The notes under the pieces: generated by a model | Database searches by the model: none | Told to the model about the DNA's origin: nothing | What the model saw: only the letters and a program-made list of their open reading frames with translations | Shown: positions 43,786 through 53,143 of the stretch, piece by piece | Position numbering within the stretch: the stretch's first letter is position 1 | Layout of the letters: the number at the start of each line of letters is the position of its first letter | NCBI RefSeq assembly: GCF_003858645.1 | Contig: NZ_RQJP01000004.1 | Coordinates: forward strand, 620,001 to 684,000 | DNA from: Larkinella knui | Lineage (GTDB): Bacteria > Bacteroidota > Bacteroidia > Cytophagales > Spirosomataceae | Reading direction: 5' to 3' | Length of the DNA: 64,000 nt | Program-made: the position numbers and the translations under genes

Positions 43786-44817
43786 ATGGAAAGCAAGTTG
43801 AAAAATAAACTTCGGCGTTTGTACCGGATGATCAAGTTCCGGATGAAGAATGCACCGCTTGATTTTGAGGAAGATACATTGCCCTGGATTGACCGCTCGG
43901 ATGCTGATATCGATGCCTTTGTCAAGAAGTTTAAAACCCCCAAAGACTTTCCATACGATCTGGGAAAATTGTTGCGCGACTGGCGCGATAAAGGCTACGT
44001 CATTCTGGAAAATGCCATACCGGCTGAATGGATCGACGGTTTGTGGCAGGAAGTGGAAGAAGTGGTTGAAAACAATGAAAAGTATTCGGTAAAATCGCTG
44101 GTATATCAGTTCAATGACGGCAAGGAAACGCCCGTCAAAGACGTTCCTAAAGAAAAACTGAGAGGTATCGGGTCGCGGCTGCTGGAATACCACAGCAGTT
44201 CGATAGCCGCCAAAAAAGTAATGACTCACCGTCATTTGGCGACGTTTCTGGAAGCCGTTTTCAATGAAAAAACGACGGTTTTCCAAAGCCTGATTTTTAA
44301 ATACGGCAGTCAGCAGGGAACACACCAGGATTATCCTTGGGTACGCTCGAAAATTGCCAGTCATTTGGCAGCCGCCTGGATTCCGCTCGAAGACGTCAGC
44401 CCCGATTCGGGCCCGTTGGTTTATTATCCGGGTTCGCACCGTCTGCCGAAGTTTAATTTTGGTACGGGAATCCTGTTTAGTGAGCAAGATTCGTTCTATA
44501 CGCCCGACGATTTTACGAATTACCTCAATAAGACTTGCGCGGAAAACGGGATCAAAGGGACCGTATTGCTTTTGAAGAAAGGCGATGTATTGTTCTGGCA
44601 CGGTGCGCTGGCGCACGGCGGTAGCCGAATCAATAACCCGGCACTAACGCGCAAATCGTTCGTTTGCCACTATTCGACCCTGCGTTCGTATCCTAAACAC
44701 CGGTTTGAAGAAGGGGAGAAATCAATCGCTCAGCTTCACAATGGGGTTACCATTTATGCAAATCCGACGAATCTGGCCGAAGAAGACATTATGACGGCGG
44801 GGAAAGACTGGAAGTAA
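43786..44817 (+). CDS. Phytanoyl-CoA dioxygenase (PhyH) family protein inside the nuo operon
   Basis: 343 aa Fe(II)/2-oxoglutarate-dependent oxygenase fold. Iron ligands His180 and Asp182 in GTHQDYPWV, distal His277 in HGALAHGGSRINNPALTRKS with the nearby Arg that would bind 2-oxoglutarate. N-terminal 60 residues are basic. Enzymes of this family hydroxylate lipids, natural products or sugars; the substrate is unknown. Lies between nuoE and nuoF, same strand, 45 bases after nuoE and 44 before nuoF. No complex I function is known for the family, so this is an insertion or a local accessory. Confidence 0.85.
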   Translation: MESKLKNKLRRLYRMIKFRMKNAPLDFEEDTLPWIDRSDADIDAFVKKFKTPKDFPYDLGKLLRDWRDKGYVILENAIPAEWIDGLWQEVEEVVENNEKYSVKSLVYQFNDGKETPVKDVPKEKLRGIGSRLLEYHSSSIAAKKVMTHRHLATFLEAVFNEKTTVFQSLIFKYGSQQGTHQDYPWVRSKIASHLAAAWIPLEDVSPDSGPLVYYPGSHRLPKFNFGTGILFSEQDSFYTPDDFTNYLNKTCAENGIKGTVLLLKKGDVLFWHGALAHGGSRINNPALTRKSFVCHYSTLRSYPKHRFEEGEKSIAQLHNGVTIYANPTNLAEEDIMTAGKDWK

Positions 44818-44861
44818 GTAACTTGTAATGTAGGGTTTAAACCCGTTTCTGAACTAAAAAC

Positions 44862-46202
44862 ATGGGCAAAAAAATTCTGCTCGAACATATCAACGTTCCC
44901 GGTATCGAGACCTTCGATGTATACCGGAAACAGGGCGGCTATACGGCGGTTGAGAAAGCCATCAAAACCATGAGTCCCGACGGCGTGGTAGACGAAGTGA
45001 AGAAAGCCGGGATTCGCGGCCGCGGTGGCGCGGGCTTTCCGATGGGCATGAAGTGGAGCTTTCTGGCCAAACCGGAAGGCGTTCCACGCTACCTGGTTTG
45101 CAATGCCGATGAGTCGGAGCCGGGTACGTTCAAAGACCACTACCTGATGAAAAATATTCCCCACCTGCTCATTGAGGGAATGATCATTTCCAGCTACGCG
45201 CTGGGGGCCAACAAGTCGTTCATTTACGTGCGGGGCGAATTGATGTACGTCATTCGTATTCTCGAAAAAGCCATTGCCGAAGCGAAAGCCGCTGGTTTTC
45301 TGGGTAAAAATATCCTGGGTTCGGGGTATGACCTGGAACTGGTCGTGCATCCGGGCGGAGGAGCTTATATTTGTGGCGAAGAAACCGCCCTGCTGGAATC
45401 GCTGGAAGGCAAACGGGGCAATCCGCGCAATAAACCGCCTTTTCCGGCCGTCAAAGGGCTTTACCAGTGTCCGACGGTGGTCAACAACGTCGAATCCATC
45501 GCAACGGCCGCCTGGATTGTCAACAACGGGGGCGATGCCTATGCCGCCATCGGGATTGGCCGCAGTTCGGGAACCAAGCTGATTTCGGCGTCGGGACACA
45601 TCAAGAAACCGGGCGTTTACGAAATCGAGCTGGGCGTTCCGGTCGAAGAGTTTCTGTATTCCGACGAATGGTGTGGCGGTATTCGCGACGGCCATCATCT
45701 GAAAGCGCTGGTTGCGGGTGGTTCATCCGTACCGATTCTGCCCGCCAATCTGATTACGAAACTCGCCAATGGCGAACCGCGTCTGATGACCTACGAATCG
45801 TTGTCGGAGGGTGGTTTTCAGACCGGCACCATGCTGGGCTCGGGCGGTTTTATCGTCTTTGACGAAACAGCCTGCATCGTTCGCAACACGTGGAATTTCT
45901 CCCGGTTTTACCACCACGAATCCTGCGGGCAGTGTAGCCCGTGCCGTGAAGGAACCGGCTGGATGGAAAAAGTGCTGCACCGGATCGAATACGGTCACGG
46001 CAGCATGCACGACATCGATTTGCTGGTCGATGTGGCCAAAAAGATCGAAGGAAACACCATCTGCCCGCTGGGCGACGCAGCGGCCTGGCCGGTAGCCAGT
46101 GCCATCCGGCATTTCCGTGACGAGTTCGAGTGGCACATTACGCATCCTTCCGAAGCTACGCAACCAGGCGCGGTTTTCAAAGGCGAAATGGCCCTGGTGT
46201 AA
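44862..46202 (+). CDS. nuoF: NADH-quinone oxidoreductase subunit F
   Basis: 446 aa, 51-kDa subunit holding FMN, the NADH site and [4Fe-4S] N3. Motifs: GRGGAGFPMGMKWSF and NADESEPGTFKDHYL for FMN/NADH, GAYICGEETALLESLEGKRG, and the cluster motif ESCGQCSPCREGT plus a distal Cys in GNTICPLGDAAAWP. Full length. Confidence 0.97.
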   Translation: MGKKILLEHINVPGIETFDVYRKQGGYTAVEKAIKTMSPDGVVDEVKKAGIRGRGGAGFPMGMKWSFLAKPEGVPRYLVCNADESEPGTFKDHYLMKNIPHLLIEGMIISSYALGANKSFIYVRGELMYVIRILEKAIAEAKAAGFLGKNILGSGYDLELVVHPGGGAYICGEETALLESLEGKRGNPRNKPPFPAVKGLYQCPTVVNNVESIATAAWIVNNGGDAYAAIGIGRSSGTKLISASGHIKKPGVYEIELGVPVEEFLYSDEWCGGIRDGHHLKALVAGGSSVPILPANLITKLANGEPRLMTYESLSEGGFQTGTMLGSGGFIVFDETACIVRNTWNFSRFYHHESCGQCSPCREGTGWMEKVLHRIEYGHGSMHDIDLLVDVAKKIEGNTICPLGDAAAWPVASAIRHFRDEFEWHITHPSEATQPGAVFKGEMALV

Positions 46203-46213
46203 TTGATAAGACG

Positions 46214-46648
46214 ATGGAAGAGTTAGAAGCCCTGCGAAAGTTGATTGAGGAGCGCGACTATTCAAGTGCGCTGGCTCTCATCGACGAAATGGATGAAATG
46301 GCTAAGGACGACAAAATCGTTAAAATAGAAAGTTTTCTAGTCGTACTTTTAGTGCATATCATTAAGCAGCAAGCTGAAAAAAGAACGACACATTCCGGGG
46401 AGCGGTCAATTAACCACGCTTTGTTCAGCGTTGTCAAATCAAACAAACGGCGTAGCGCAGGAGGGTATTATCTGAAACCAGAGGAATTAAAGGCAGCTAT
46501 TGACGAAGTATTCTCTTTTGCATTAAAAGAAGCTGCCGAAGAAGCCTTTGGTGGAGCCTATTCTCCTAAACAACTTCTTGAAATGATTGACTCAGAGCAT
46601 ATTAAAGACGAAATCCTGAGTAAAATTTTAAATTACGATTTACCGTAA
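46214..46648 (+). CDS. DUF29-like protein between nuoF and nuoG
   Basis: 144 aa from the ATG at 46214; the frame reaches back into nuoF but that part is the end of nuoF in another frame. Helical, charged, with EELEALRKLIEERDYSSALALIDE followed by a basic helix-turn region (KIESFLVVLLVHIIKQQAEKR) that resembles DUF29, a family of unknown function. Starts 11 bases after nuoF and ends 3 bases before nuoG, so it is transcribed with them. Not part of known complex I sets. Confidence 0.65.
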   Translation: MEELEALRKLIEERDYSSALALIDEMDEMAKDDKIVKIESFLVVLLVHIIKQQAEKRTTHSGERSINHALFSVVKSNKRRSAGGYYLKPEELKAAIDEVFSFALKEAAEEAFGGAYSPKQLLEMIDSEHIKDEILSKILNYDLP

Positions 46649-46651
46649 TTC

Positions 46652-47737
46652 ATGGAAGATATAAAACCGCAGTTACATAAAGTTACCATCGACGGGATTG
46701 AAGTCGAGGTGGAGCCGGGCACCACAATTTTGCAGGCGGCCCGGAAAATCGGTGGCGACGTGGCCCCTCCGGCCATGTGTTATTACCAGCCCCTGAAAGG
46801 CAGTGGTGGAAAATGCCGGGCCTGTCTGGTTCGCGTGGCCGCCGGTTCGGCGAAAGACCCGCGCCCGATGCCCAAACTGGTGGCATCGTGCATTACGCCC
46901 GTTCAGGATGGCATGGTCGTGGAAAACTCGACCAACGAACAGGTGCTGACTACGCGCAAAGCCATCGTTGAGTTTCTGCTGATCAACCACCCGCTCGATT
47001 GCCCGGTTTGCGACCAGGCGGGCGAGTGCGACTTGCAGAACTTTGCCTTCAACCACGGCATGGCGACAACCCGCTACGAGGAAGAACGCCGGACGTTTGA
47101 AAAACACGACATCGGGCCGTATATCCAGTTGCACATGACGCGCTGTATTCTGTGTTACCGATGCGTGTATACCGCCGATCAGATTACGCAAAAACGGGTT
47201 CATGGCGTGTTGGGCCGGGGTGATGCCTCCGAAATTAGCACCTACATCGAGAAAGCGGTCGACAATGATTTCTCCGGAAACGTCATCGACGTTTGCCCGG
47301 TGGGTGCATTGACCGACAAAACCTACCGTTTCAAAAACCGGGTCTGGTTTACCAAACCGGTCGATGCCCACCGCGATTGCCCGACCTGTTCCGGCAAAGT
47401 GACGGCCTGGTACCGGGGCGAGGAAGTGATCCGGGTAACGGCCCGCAAAAACGAATGGAACGAGGTAACCGAGTTTATCTGCAACACCTGCCGTTTCGAG
47501 AAAAAGAAAACCAGCGACTGGGTGATTGAAGGACCGACCAAAATCTCACGCAGTTCGGTGATTTCGGCCAACAAATACCGGGCGGACTTGATTAAGCCGG
47601 ATTTTCAGAAAAAACTGGCTGCGGCAACCTACACCGATGTCGATGATGAACGGGATACGTCACAGTTGGGCATTCAGCAGTTGCCACCGGAGCGGTTTGC
47701 CCCGGTATTGCCCCACGCCAACGACCCTGAACCTTGA
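46652..47737 (+). CDS. nuoG: NADH-quinone oxidoreductase subunit G, short form
   Basis: 361 aa. Contains the N-terminal [2Fe-2S] domain (CYYQPLKGSGGKCRAC and a later Cys), the His/Cys cluster region (HPLDCPVCDQAGECDLQ), and a 4Fe-4S pair (CILCYRCVYT, CPVGALTDK), then CPTCSGK and CNTCRFEKKK of the start of the molybdopterin-type domain. It stops there: the large C-terminal domain of most NuoG proteins (700-900 aa total) is missing. Short NuoG is usual for this group of Bacteroidota. Confidence 0.93.
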   Translation: MEDIKPQLHKVTIDGIEVEVEPGTTILQAARKIGGDVAPPAMCYYQPLKGSGGKCRACLVRVAAGSAKDPRPMPKLVASCITPVQDGMVVENSTNEQVLTTRKAIVEFLLINHPLDCPVCDQAGECDLQNFAFNHGMATTRYEEERRTFEKHDIGPYIQLHMTRCILCYRCVYTADQITQKRVHGVLGRGDASEISTYIEKAVDNDFSGNVIDVCPVGALTDKTYRFKNRVWFTKPVDAHRDCPTCSGKVTAWYRGEEVIRVTARKNEWNEVTEFICNTCRFEKKKTSDWVIEGPTKISRSSVISANKYRADLIKPDFQKKLAAATYTDVDDERDTSQLGIQQLPPERFAPVLPHANDPEP

Positions 47738-47808
47738 AATAGAGAAAAGAGAGGACAGACTTTTTTAGGTCTCTTGTCTGACGTCTTACTTCTCATGTCT
47801 TAACTAAA

Positions 47809-48960
47809 ATGAACACGACAGAACTCATTATTAAAGGCATTCTCATCGTGGTCCTCTTCGGAGTGACCCTGTTGATTGCCATGTATTCGACCTGGGCGGA
47901 ACGCAAAGTAGCCGGTTTTATTCAGGATCGTTTCGGACCCAACCGGGCGGGACCGGGCGGTATTTTCCAGCCGCTGGCCGATGCCGGTAAAATGTTCTTC
48001 AAGGAGGACTTTATTCCGTCACAAGCCAACAAGTGGCTTTTTATTCTCGGCCCGTGTCTGGCTATTCTAACAGCTCTGATGTCGAGCGCCGTCATTCCCT
48101 TTGGCGAAAGCATTCGGTATGAAGAACTGCTGATACCGGTTCAGGGCATCGAAATCAACATCGGCATTCTGTACGTTTTTGGCGTTGTTTCGCTGGGCGT
48201 CTACGGTCTGATGGTGGGCGGCTGGGCGTCGAACAACAAATTCTCGTTGCTGGGGGCTATTCGGGCCGCTTCGCAGAACATCAGCTACGAAATTGGATTT
48301 GGTCTGTCGATCATCGCCATTTTGATGATGACGGGGTCGCTGTCGATCCGGGCCATTGTTGAATCGCAGCACGGTTTTGCCTGGAACCTCTTTAACCAAC
48401 CGCTGGGTTTCATTATCTTTCTGACCTGTGCGTTTGCCGAGTGTAACCGGACACCGTTCGATTTACCGGAATGCGAAACGGAACTGGTCGGTGGGTACCA
48501 CACGGAATACAGTTCGATGAAACTGGGCTTTTACCTGTTTGCCGAATACATCAACATGTTCGTATCGTCGGCCATTATTTCGTCGCTCTATTTTGGCGGC
48601 TACAATTACCCCGGTATGGATTGGGTGCGCGAAACCCTGACCGGTTCGCTCGGTGCGGCAACGGGCCATAACCTGGCGACGCTCATTGGAACGATCGTGC
48701 TCTTTGGCAAAATTTTCTTCTTCATTTTCTTCTTCATGTGGGTACGCTGGACCTTGCCGCGTTTCCGCTACGATCAGTTGATGAACCTGGGCTGGAAAAC
48801 CTTTATCCCTCTCTCGATTCTGAATGTGGTGGTAACCGGTTTCGGCTTATTATTTGATATTAAATACGCTAGCTGGGCCATTATCATTGTCATGGTTATC
48901 ATGGTGATGGTGTCGTCGGCACGAGCTCCAAAACCGGTTGTTCAACCGCAGCGAACCTGA
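47809..48960 (+). CDS. nuoH: NADH-quinone oxidoreductase subunit H
   Basis: 383 aa, eight or more membrane segments. Conserved parts: YSTWAERKVAGFIQDRFGPN, RAASQNISYEIGFGLSI, FAECNRTPFDLPECETELVGG and YSSMKLGFYLFAEY. Forms the entry of the quinone channel with NuoB/NuoD. C-terminus ends ARAPKPVVQPQRT. The gap before it (47738-47808) holds low-complexity GAGACAG-type sequence without a clear element. Confidence 0.96.
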   Translation: MNTTELIIKGILIVVLFGVTLLIAMYSTWAERKVAGFIQDRFGPNRAGPGGIFQPLADAGKMFFKEDFIPSQANKWLFILGPCLAILTALMSSAVIPFGESIRYEELLIPVQGIEINIGILYVFGVVSLGVYGLMVGGWASNNKFSLLGAIRAASQNISYEIGFGLSIIAILMMTGSLSIRAIVESQHGFAWNLFNQPLGFIIFLTCAFAECNRTPFDLPECETELVGGYHTEYSSMKLGFYLFAEYINMFVSSAIISSLYFGGYNYPGMDWVRETLTGSLGAATGHNLATLIGTIVLFGKIFFFIFFFMWVRWTLPRFRYDQLMNLGWKTFIPLSILNVVVTGFGLLFDIKYASWAIIIVMVIMVMVSSARAPKPVVQPQRT

Positions 48961-48976
48961 TAACGCATTCCAAAAT

Positions 48977-49540
48977 ATGCAACTAACCAATCGATCGAAA
49001 GAGGTCAGCAACAAGCAGATGACGCTAGCCGAGAAGATGTATCTTCCGGCTATTGCTCAGGGGCTGGCAATTACCATAAAACACTTCTTTGCGAAGAAAG
49101 TGACGGTTCCCTACCCGGAAGTGAAGCGGTATCTGGGTCCGGTTTTTCGCGGGCATCATATTCTGAAGCGCGACGAAGAAGGTCGCGAACGTTGTACAGC
49201 CTGCGGCCTTTGCGCAGTAGCCTGCCCGGCCGAAGCCATTTCGATGGTGGCTGCCGAACGGAAGAAAGGGGAAGAGAACCTGTACCGGGAAGAAAAATAC
49301 GCAGCGGTTTACGAAATCAACATGCTGCGGTGCATCTTCTGCGGGTTGTGCGAAGAGGCTTGTCCGAAACAGGCCGTTTATCTGCGCCACGACGAATTTG
49401 TGCCTATTTTTACCGAGCGCGATGAGGTGATTTATGGCAAAGATAAGCTGGTTGAAAAAATGGATGCCCGCTATATTCGCAACAACCCGGATGCGCAGGC
49501 TACCCCAACCGAACCGTCCTATTCGCGATTATCCTCGTAA
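48977..49540 (+). CDS. nuoI: NADH-quinone oxidoreductase subunit I
   Basis: 187 aa from the ATG at 48977, 16 bases after nuoH; the longer reading needs a TTG inside nuoH. Two [4Fe-4S] motifs, CTACGLCAVACP and CIFCGLCEEACP, for clusters N6a and N6b. C-terminus is a hydrophilic extension with PTEPSYSRLSS. Confidence 0.96.
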   Translation: MQLTNRSKEVSNKQMTLAEKMYLPAIAQGLAITIKHFFAKKVTVPYPEVKRYLGPVFRGHHILKRDEEGRERCTACGLCAVACPAEAISMVAAERKKGEENLYREEKYAAVYEINMLRCIFCGLCEEACPKQAVYLRHDEFVPIFTERDEVIYGKDKLVEKMDARYIRNNPDAQATPTEPSYSRLSS

Positions 49541-49549
49541 ATTGAAAAA

Positions 49550-50068
49550 ATGGAACCTACCAAAATTTTATTTTACGCCCTGACCGCTATTACGCTCCTG
49601 AGCGCTTCGTTTGTGGTGACGGCCCGAAATCCTATTCATAGCGTCCTGGCGCTGATTCTGACGTTCTTTTGCCTGTCCGGACATTACATTTTACTCAATG
49701 CCCAGTTTCTGGCGGCCGTCAACATCATTGTCTATGCCGGGGCTATCATGGTCTTGTTTCTGTTCGTCATTATGTTTCTGAACCTCAAAACAGACGATGA
49801 AGAATCAAAAACTACGGTTACTAAACTGGCGGCAGTGGTGGTCGGCGGGGTGTTGCTGGTCGTGATGGTTGCTGTGTTTCGGGTGGCCACCATGGCTACG
49901 TATAATCCATCTTCCTACACGTCAAAAGTAGGGCTGGTCGAAAATCTGGGTATGGTTTTATTTAAAGACTATCTGCTGCCTTTTGAACTGGCTTCGATCT
50001 TGCTTTTAGTCGCCATGATTGGGTCCGTCATGCTGGGGAAACGCGAAGCGGGCGACCGGCATTATTAA
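49550..50068 (+). CDS. nuoJ: NADH-quinone oxidoreductase subunit J
   Basis: 172 aa with five membrane segments. Family signature SFVVTARNPIHSVLALILTF and INIIVYAGAIMVLFLFVIMFLNL. Last nuo gene in the window: the operon then ends at a terminator hairpin, and nuoK, nuoL, nuoM and nuoN are not here. Confidence 0.95.
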   Translation: MEPTKILFYALTAITLLSASFVVTARNPIHSVLALILTFFCLSGHYILLNAQFLAAVNIIVYAGAIMVLFLFVIMFLNLKTDDEESKTTVTKLAAVVVGGVLLVVMVAVFRVATMATYNPSSYTSKVGLVENLGMVLFKDYLLPFELASILLLVAMIGSVMLGKREAGDRHY

Positions 50069-50087
50069 GGCTGGAATTGTATCAGGG

Positions 50088-50125
50088 AAGCGGGTTGTTC
50101 TGGAAGCAGGGCAACCCGCTTTTCA
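50088..50125 (+). terminator. Terminator hairpin after nuoJ
   Basis: AAGCGGGTTG (50088-50097) pairs with CAACCCGCTT (50112-50121), loop 14 nt, followed by TTCATTTTA. Ends the nuo operon after nuoJ. Confidence 0.7.
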
Positions 50126-50246
50126 TTTTATCCGGTTTCTGCAACGGAACTTTTCCCTTGAGCGCCGGGCTGAGCGGTTTTACATCGGCCGCAGCCGACA
50201 GGGCAGTTTGAGATTAAAAGTAGGTTTGTAGCCAGCTGCTGCCTGA

Positions 50247-51734
50247 TTACCGGGAAGGGATGATTTTGCGGATACCGAGGTAACCGCCCGTTGAGTCGTA
50301 AAGAAGTCTGCCGTAATCAGAAGCAAAGGACGCGTTGATCTGGAAGTCGCCCAGACCGCCCAAACTGACGGGAGCCATCAGGCTAAACAGCGACGACCAT
50401 TGTTTGGGATTGTTGTAATAAGGTTCGTTGTAGGTTCCGATGTTGCTGCTATAAGACAGTTTGCCGAGCCATTCGACCCGCCCGATTGTGCCGGATAAGC
50501 CGAAATGCAGCAAACTAACCCGGTTGTTGGCAATAGCGCCGTTCGGAAGTCCTGCCCGGACATCGGTGCCCGGCGTCATAAACGGCGAGCCAATGGTTCG
50601 GTTGCCGTAGACCCAGCCGTCGACGTATTGCGAGTGATTGAAATAATTATCGCGTCCCCGTTTTGCCGGATTGTCGATGAGGAAAATCGGCCCACCTTGA
50701 TTTTTGGTGTACAGGAACTCGACCAGCATTTCATTGATAGAGAAAAAAGACCGTTCGGTTCGTGTGTTTTTCAAGCGGACGCCGTTCAAACCATCGCGGA
50801 TATTGGTCAGGTAAAACAGGGAGCCGTCGTCGTAAATACTCTGACGATACAGAAAAAGGTTAAAAGAACCCAGGTCCGCTTCCAGAGCCACATCGACTGT
50901 GCCCAGGTGATTACCGACCCGGTTTTCTTCAAAGCTGGGGAGCGTTGTATCAATTTTATTCGGATTTCGGTGCGATGTCACCACAAACCAGTAATTTTTC
51001 AGGCTGTGGGGTAAGTACCCGTTGTTTGTGAAATCCGGCGATATTTTATCCGAATAACCAGCCCATTGCACCTGATGATTAACCCCGGCATACAATTTGA
51101 GTTTCGACCCCGGTTTTCCTATCCGTCCATACAGTGCTTTCTGGTGCAGATAGGTATTGCGGACGATCCGGTTGTTGTCAAACCAACCGTGGTTATAAAA
51201 AGCATAAATAGCCAGGAAATTTTTGGTCAACGGAACCGGAACAAAACCTTGCGTACCAATCTGAATGACCGGAATGGGCAGTGCATTTCCTGACCAGGCA
51301 AACGAACCGGAAGTCAGTGTGGTGTCCATAAGACCGTACACATTTCGACGGCGACCGGCGTAGAACTCGATCTTGCCATACCGGGCTTTCACGTAGGCTT
51401 CAGGAAGCAGCAATTTCGTGGTATTGGCAACATTCGCAACTACATCAACGCCGTAGCCCCAGTCAAATTTTTTCTGACGAATGGAGCCGCTGTCGATAAC
51501 CGGTTTTCCATAGTCAGACGAAATTCCCAGTCGAAACGTTGCCGCGGGTGTTGTGGTTGGAACAATGCCGAACTGGTTGGCCCGTAGCCAGAAAGGTGTT
51601 CGGCCACCAGAAGAAAGATAAGCGCCTGCCTGCAGATCGTATCGGGTGGTTTTCGGGAAATACGCCCGTTGACCACTAACCGGATAAATAAAGCAGCAGG
51701 ACAGGAAAAACGCCAGTCCGGCTTTTAAGTTCAT
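50247..51734 (-). CDS. wzi: Capsule assembly protein, Wzi family
   Basis: 495 aa with a signal peptide (ends VSGQ). Beta-barrel style sequence with alternating aromatic strands, starting YDLQAGAYLSSGGRTPFWLRANQFG, and a C-terminal strand ending LGIRKIIPSR. Matches the Wzi/capsule assembly family, an outer-membrane lectin-like barrel that holds capsule polymer at the surface. Last gene of the exopolysaccharide cluster. Confidence 0.85.
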   Translation of the reverse strand: MNLKAGLAFFLSCCFIYPVSGQRAYFPKTTRYDLQAGAYLSSGGRTPFWLRANQFGIVPTTTPAATFRLGISSDYGKPVIDSGSIRQKKFDWGYGVDVVANVANTTKLLLPEAYVKARYGKIEFYAGRRRNVYGLMDTTLTSGSFAWSGNALPIPVIQIGTQGFVPVPLTKNFLAIYAFYNHGWFDNNRIVRNTYLHQKALYGRIGKPGSKLKLYAGVNHQVQWAGYSDKISPDFTNNGYLPHSLKNYWFVVTSHRNPNKIDTTLPSFEENRVGNHLGTVDVALEADLGSFNLFLYRQSIYDDGSLFYLTNIRDGLNGVRLKNTRTERSFFSINEMLVEFLYTKNQGGPIFLIDNPAKRGRDNYFNHSQYVDGWVYGNRTIGSPFMTPGTDVRAGLPNGAIANNRVSLLHFGLSGTIGRVEWLGKLSYSSNIGTYNEPYYNNPKQWSSLFSLMAPVSLGGLGDFQINASFASDYGRLLYDSTGGYLGIRKIIPSR

Positions 51735-51760
51735 AGATATAATAAGTGACCTCTACACGT

Positions 51761-53143
51761 TTATTTGCCTCTCCCCTGCATCATCACACGGACCGTCTGG
51801 ACAATCAGCCATACGTCGGTTGAGAAAGAAACCCTTTGTAGATATTCAAGGTCATACCACAGACGCTGTACCATCTGCTCAACGTTTTCGGCATAACCGA
51901 ATTTAATCTGGCCGATGGAGGTGATGCCGGGTTTGACCATGAGCAAATACTTGTATTCGGGGGACTTTTCGACAATTTGATTGATAAAATACTGCCGCTC
52001 CGGACGCGGGCCCACCACGGACATGTCGCCTTTCAGAACGTTGTAAAACTGGGGAAATTCGTCGAGCCGGGTTTTCCGCATAAACTGCCCCCAGGGCGTG
52101 ATTCGGTTGTCGTTGTCGCCCGAAGAAAGCGCCGGGCCACTGCGTTCGGCGTCCGGGTACATGCTGCGGAATTTATAAATATGGAACGGCCTGCCCCACT
52201 TTCCAATTCGTTCCTGCGAATAAAAAGCCGGTCCTTTAGAACTCAGTTTGGTGATCAGGGCAATGATCAGAAAAAATGGCGCACCCGTCAGCAGCACGGT
52301 GGCCGAGAAAACGATGTCGAAAGCCCGCTTGAACACATTGACCTGCAAATCGTCCAGGTAATGCGTTGATAAGCTGATAACCGGCTGAATGTCATGGTAT
52401 TCGACTGTGACTCCTTTCGTGAGAAAGCCTTTGAAGTCAACAATCAACTTTACCTGATAGCTGGCTTCTTCCGAAAAATCCATGATTTCCCGCAATTGTT
52501 CCGTCTCAATATAGGGCAGGCAGCAATACACGCAGTCAATTTCGTTGCGCGTAATGTATTCTTTCAGGTACGTATAATCCCCGCGCAAAGCCGACGCATT
52601 GTCCGGATTCATTTTGTCGAAATACCCGTAAAACTTGAACCCGATTTCCGGATACATCTGGTAAAACGTCTGAATACTTCGGGAAAGCGGGCCATAGCCA
52701 ACCACCACAAACCGTCGGGTGTTGTATCCCATGGCGCGGTAGACCTTCAGCAGAATCAGAACGACCGAACGCCAGAGCGAACCGGCACACAGAAACAGAA
52801 CGTACGTCAGCGCAAGTTGCTCGCGGGAATAATAAAAACCGCCCTGGGTAAACACCCAGAAAACCGAAACCAGGGCAACGTGTAGTCCGATCAGTTTGGC
52901 AAGGCCCACCAGCAGATTCTGGATCGTGAACGTAAGCCGGGAGAAATTATAAGGTTTGTTCAGCAACAAAACCAGAAGCCAGGCTGCGTTAATGAACCAG
53001 AAAAGAGTCACGTAAGGTACATCGAACAAGGATTCTGTTGTACCAAATTTTAGCCGGAATGCGAGCGCAAAACAGATATCGAGAGCGATAATATCCATCG
53101 TTGCACTAAAGGGCCGCAATAAGAAAGAAAACCGGTGTTTCAT
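51761..53143 (-). CDS. wcaJ: Polyprenyl-phosphate sugar phosphotransferase (WcaJ-type, initiating)
   Basis: 460 aa from the ATG at 53143 (a TTG two codons upstream is less likely). N-terminal four to five membrane segments, a CoA-binding-like central domain (RRFVVVGYGPLSRSIQTFYQ), and the C-terminal catalytic bacterial sugar transferase domain: FKRAFDIVFSATVLL, KGPAFYSQERIGKWGRPFHI, KTRLDEFPQFYNVLKGDMS and VGPRPERQ. Moves a hexose-1-phosphate, commonly glucose, onto undecaprenyl phosphate, the first step of polymer building. Confidence 0.93.
   Translation of the reverse strand: MKHRFSFLLRPFSATMDIIALDICFALAFRLKFGTTESLFDVPYVTLFWFINAAWLLVLLLNKPYNFSRLTFTIQNLLVGLAKLIGLHVALVSVFWVFTQGGFYYSREQLALTYVLFLCAGSLWRSVVLILLKVYRAMGYNTRRFVVVGYGPLSRSIQTFYQMYPEIGFKFYGYFDKMNPDNASALRGDYTYLKEYITRNEIDCVYCCLPYIETEQLREIMDFSEEASYQVKLIVDFKGFLTKGVTVEYHDIQPVISLSTHYLDDLQVNVFKRAFDIVFSATVLLTGAPFFLIIALITKLSSKGPAFYSQERIGKWGRPFHIYKFRSMYPDAERSGPALSSGDNDNRITPWGQFMRKTRLDEFPQFYNVLKGDMSVVGPRPERQYFINQIVEKSPEYKYLLMVKPGITSIGQIKFGYAENVEQMVQRLWYDLEYLQRVSFSTDVWLIVQTVRVMMQGRGK

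Noticed and set aside
43768-44616. 282-codon ORF on the minus strand
   Set aside because: Antisense shadow of the PhyH gene.
44754-45698. 314-codon ORF on the minus strand
   Set aside because: Antisense to nuoF, which has all expected motifs; the antisense product shows no family pattern.
46130-46213. Upstream part of the DUF29-like frame
   Set aside because: Inside the 3' end of nuoF; start at 46214 follows the nuoF stop.
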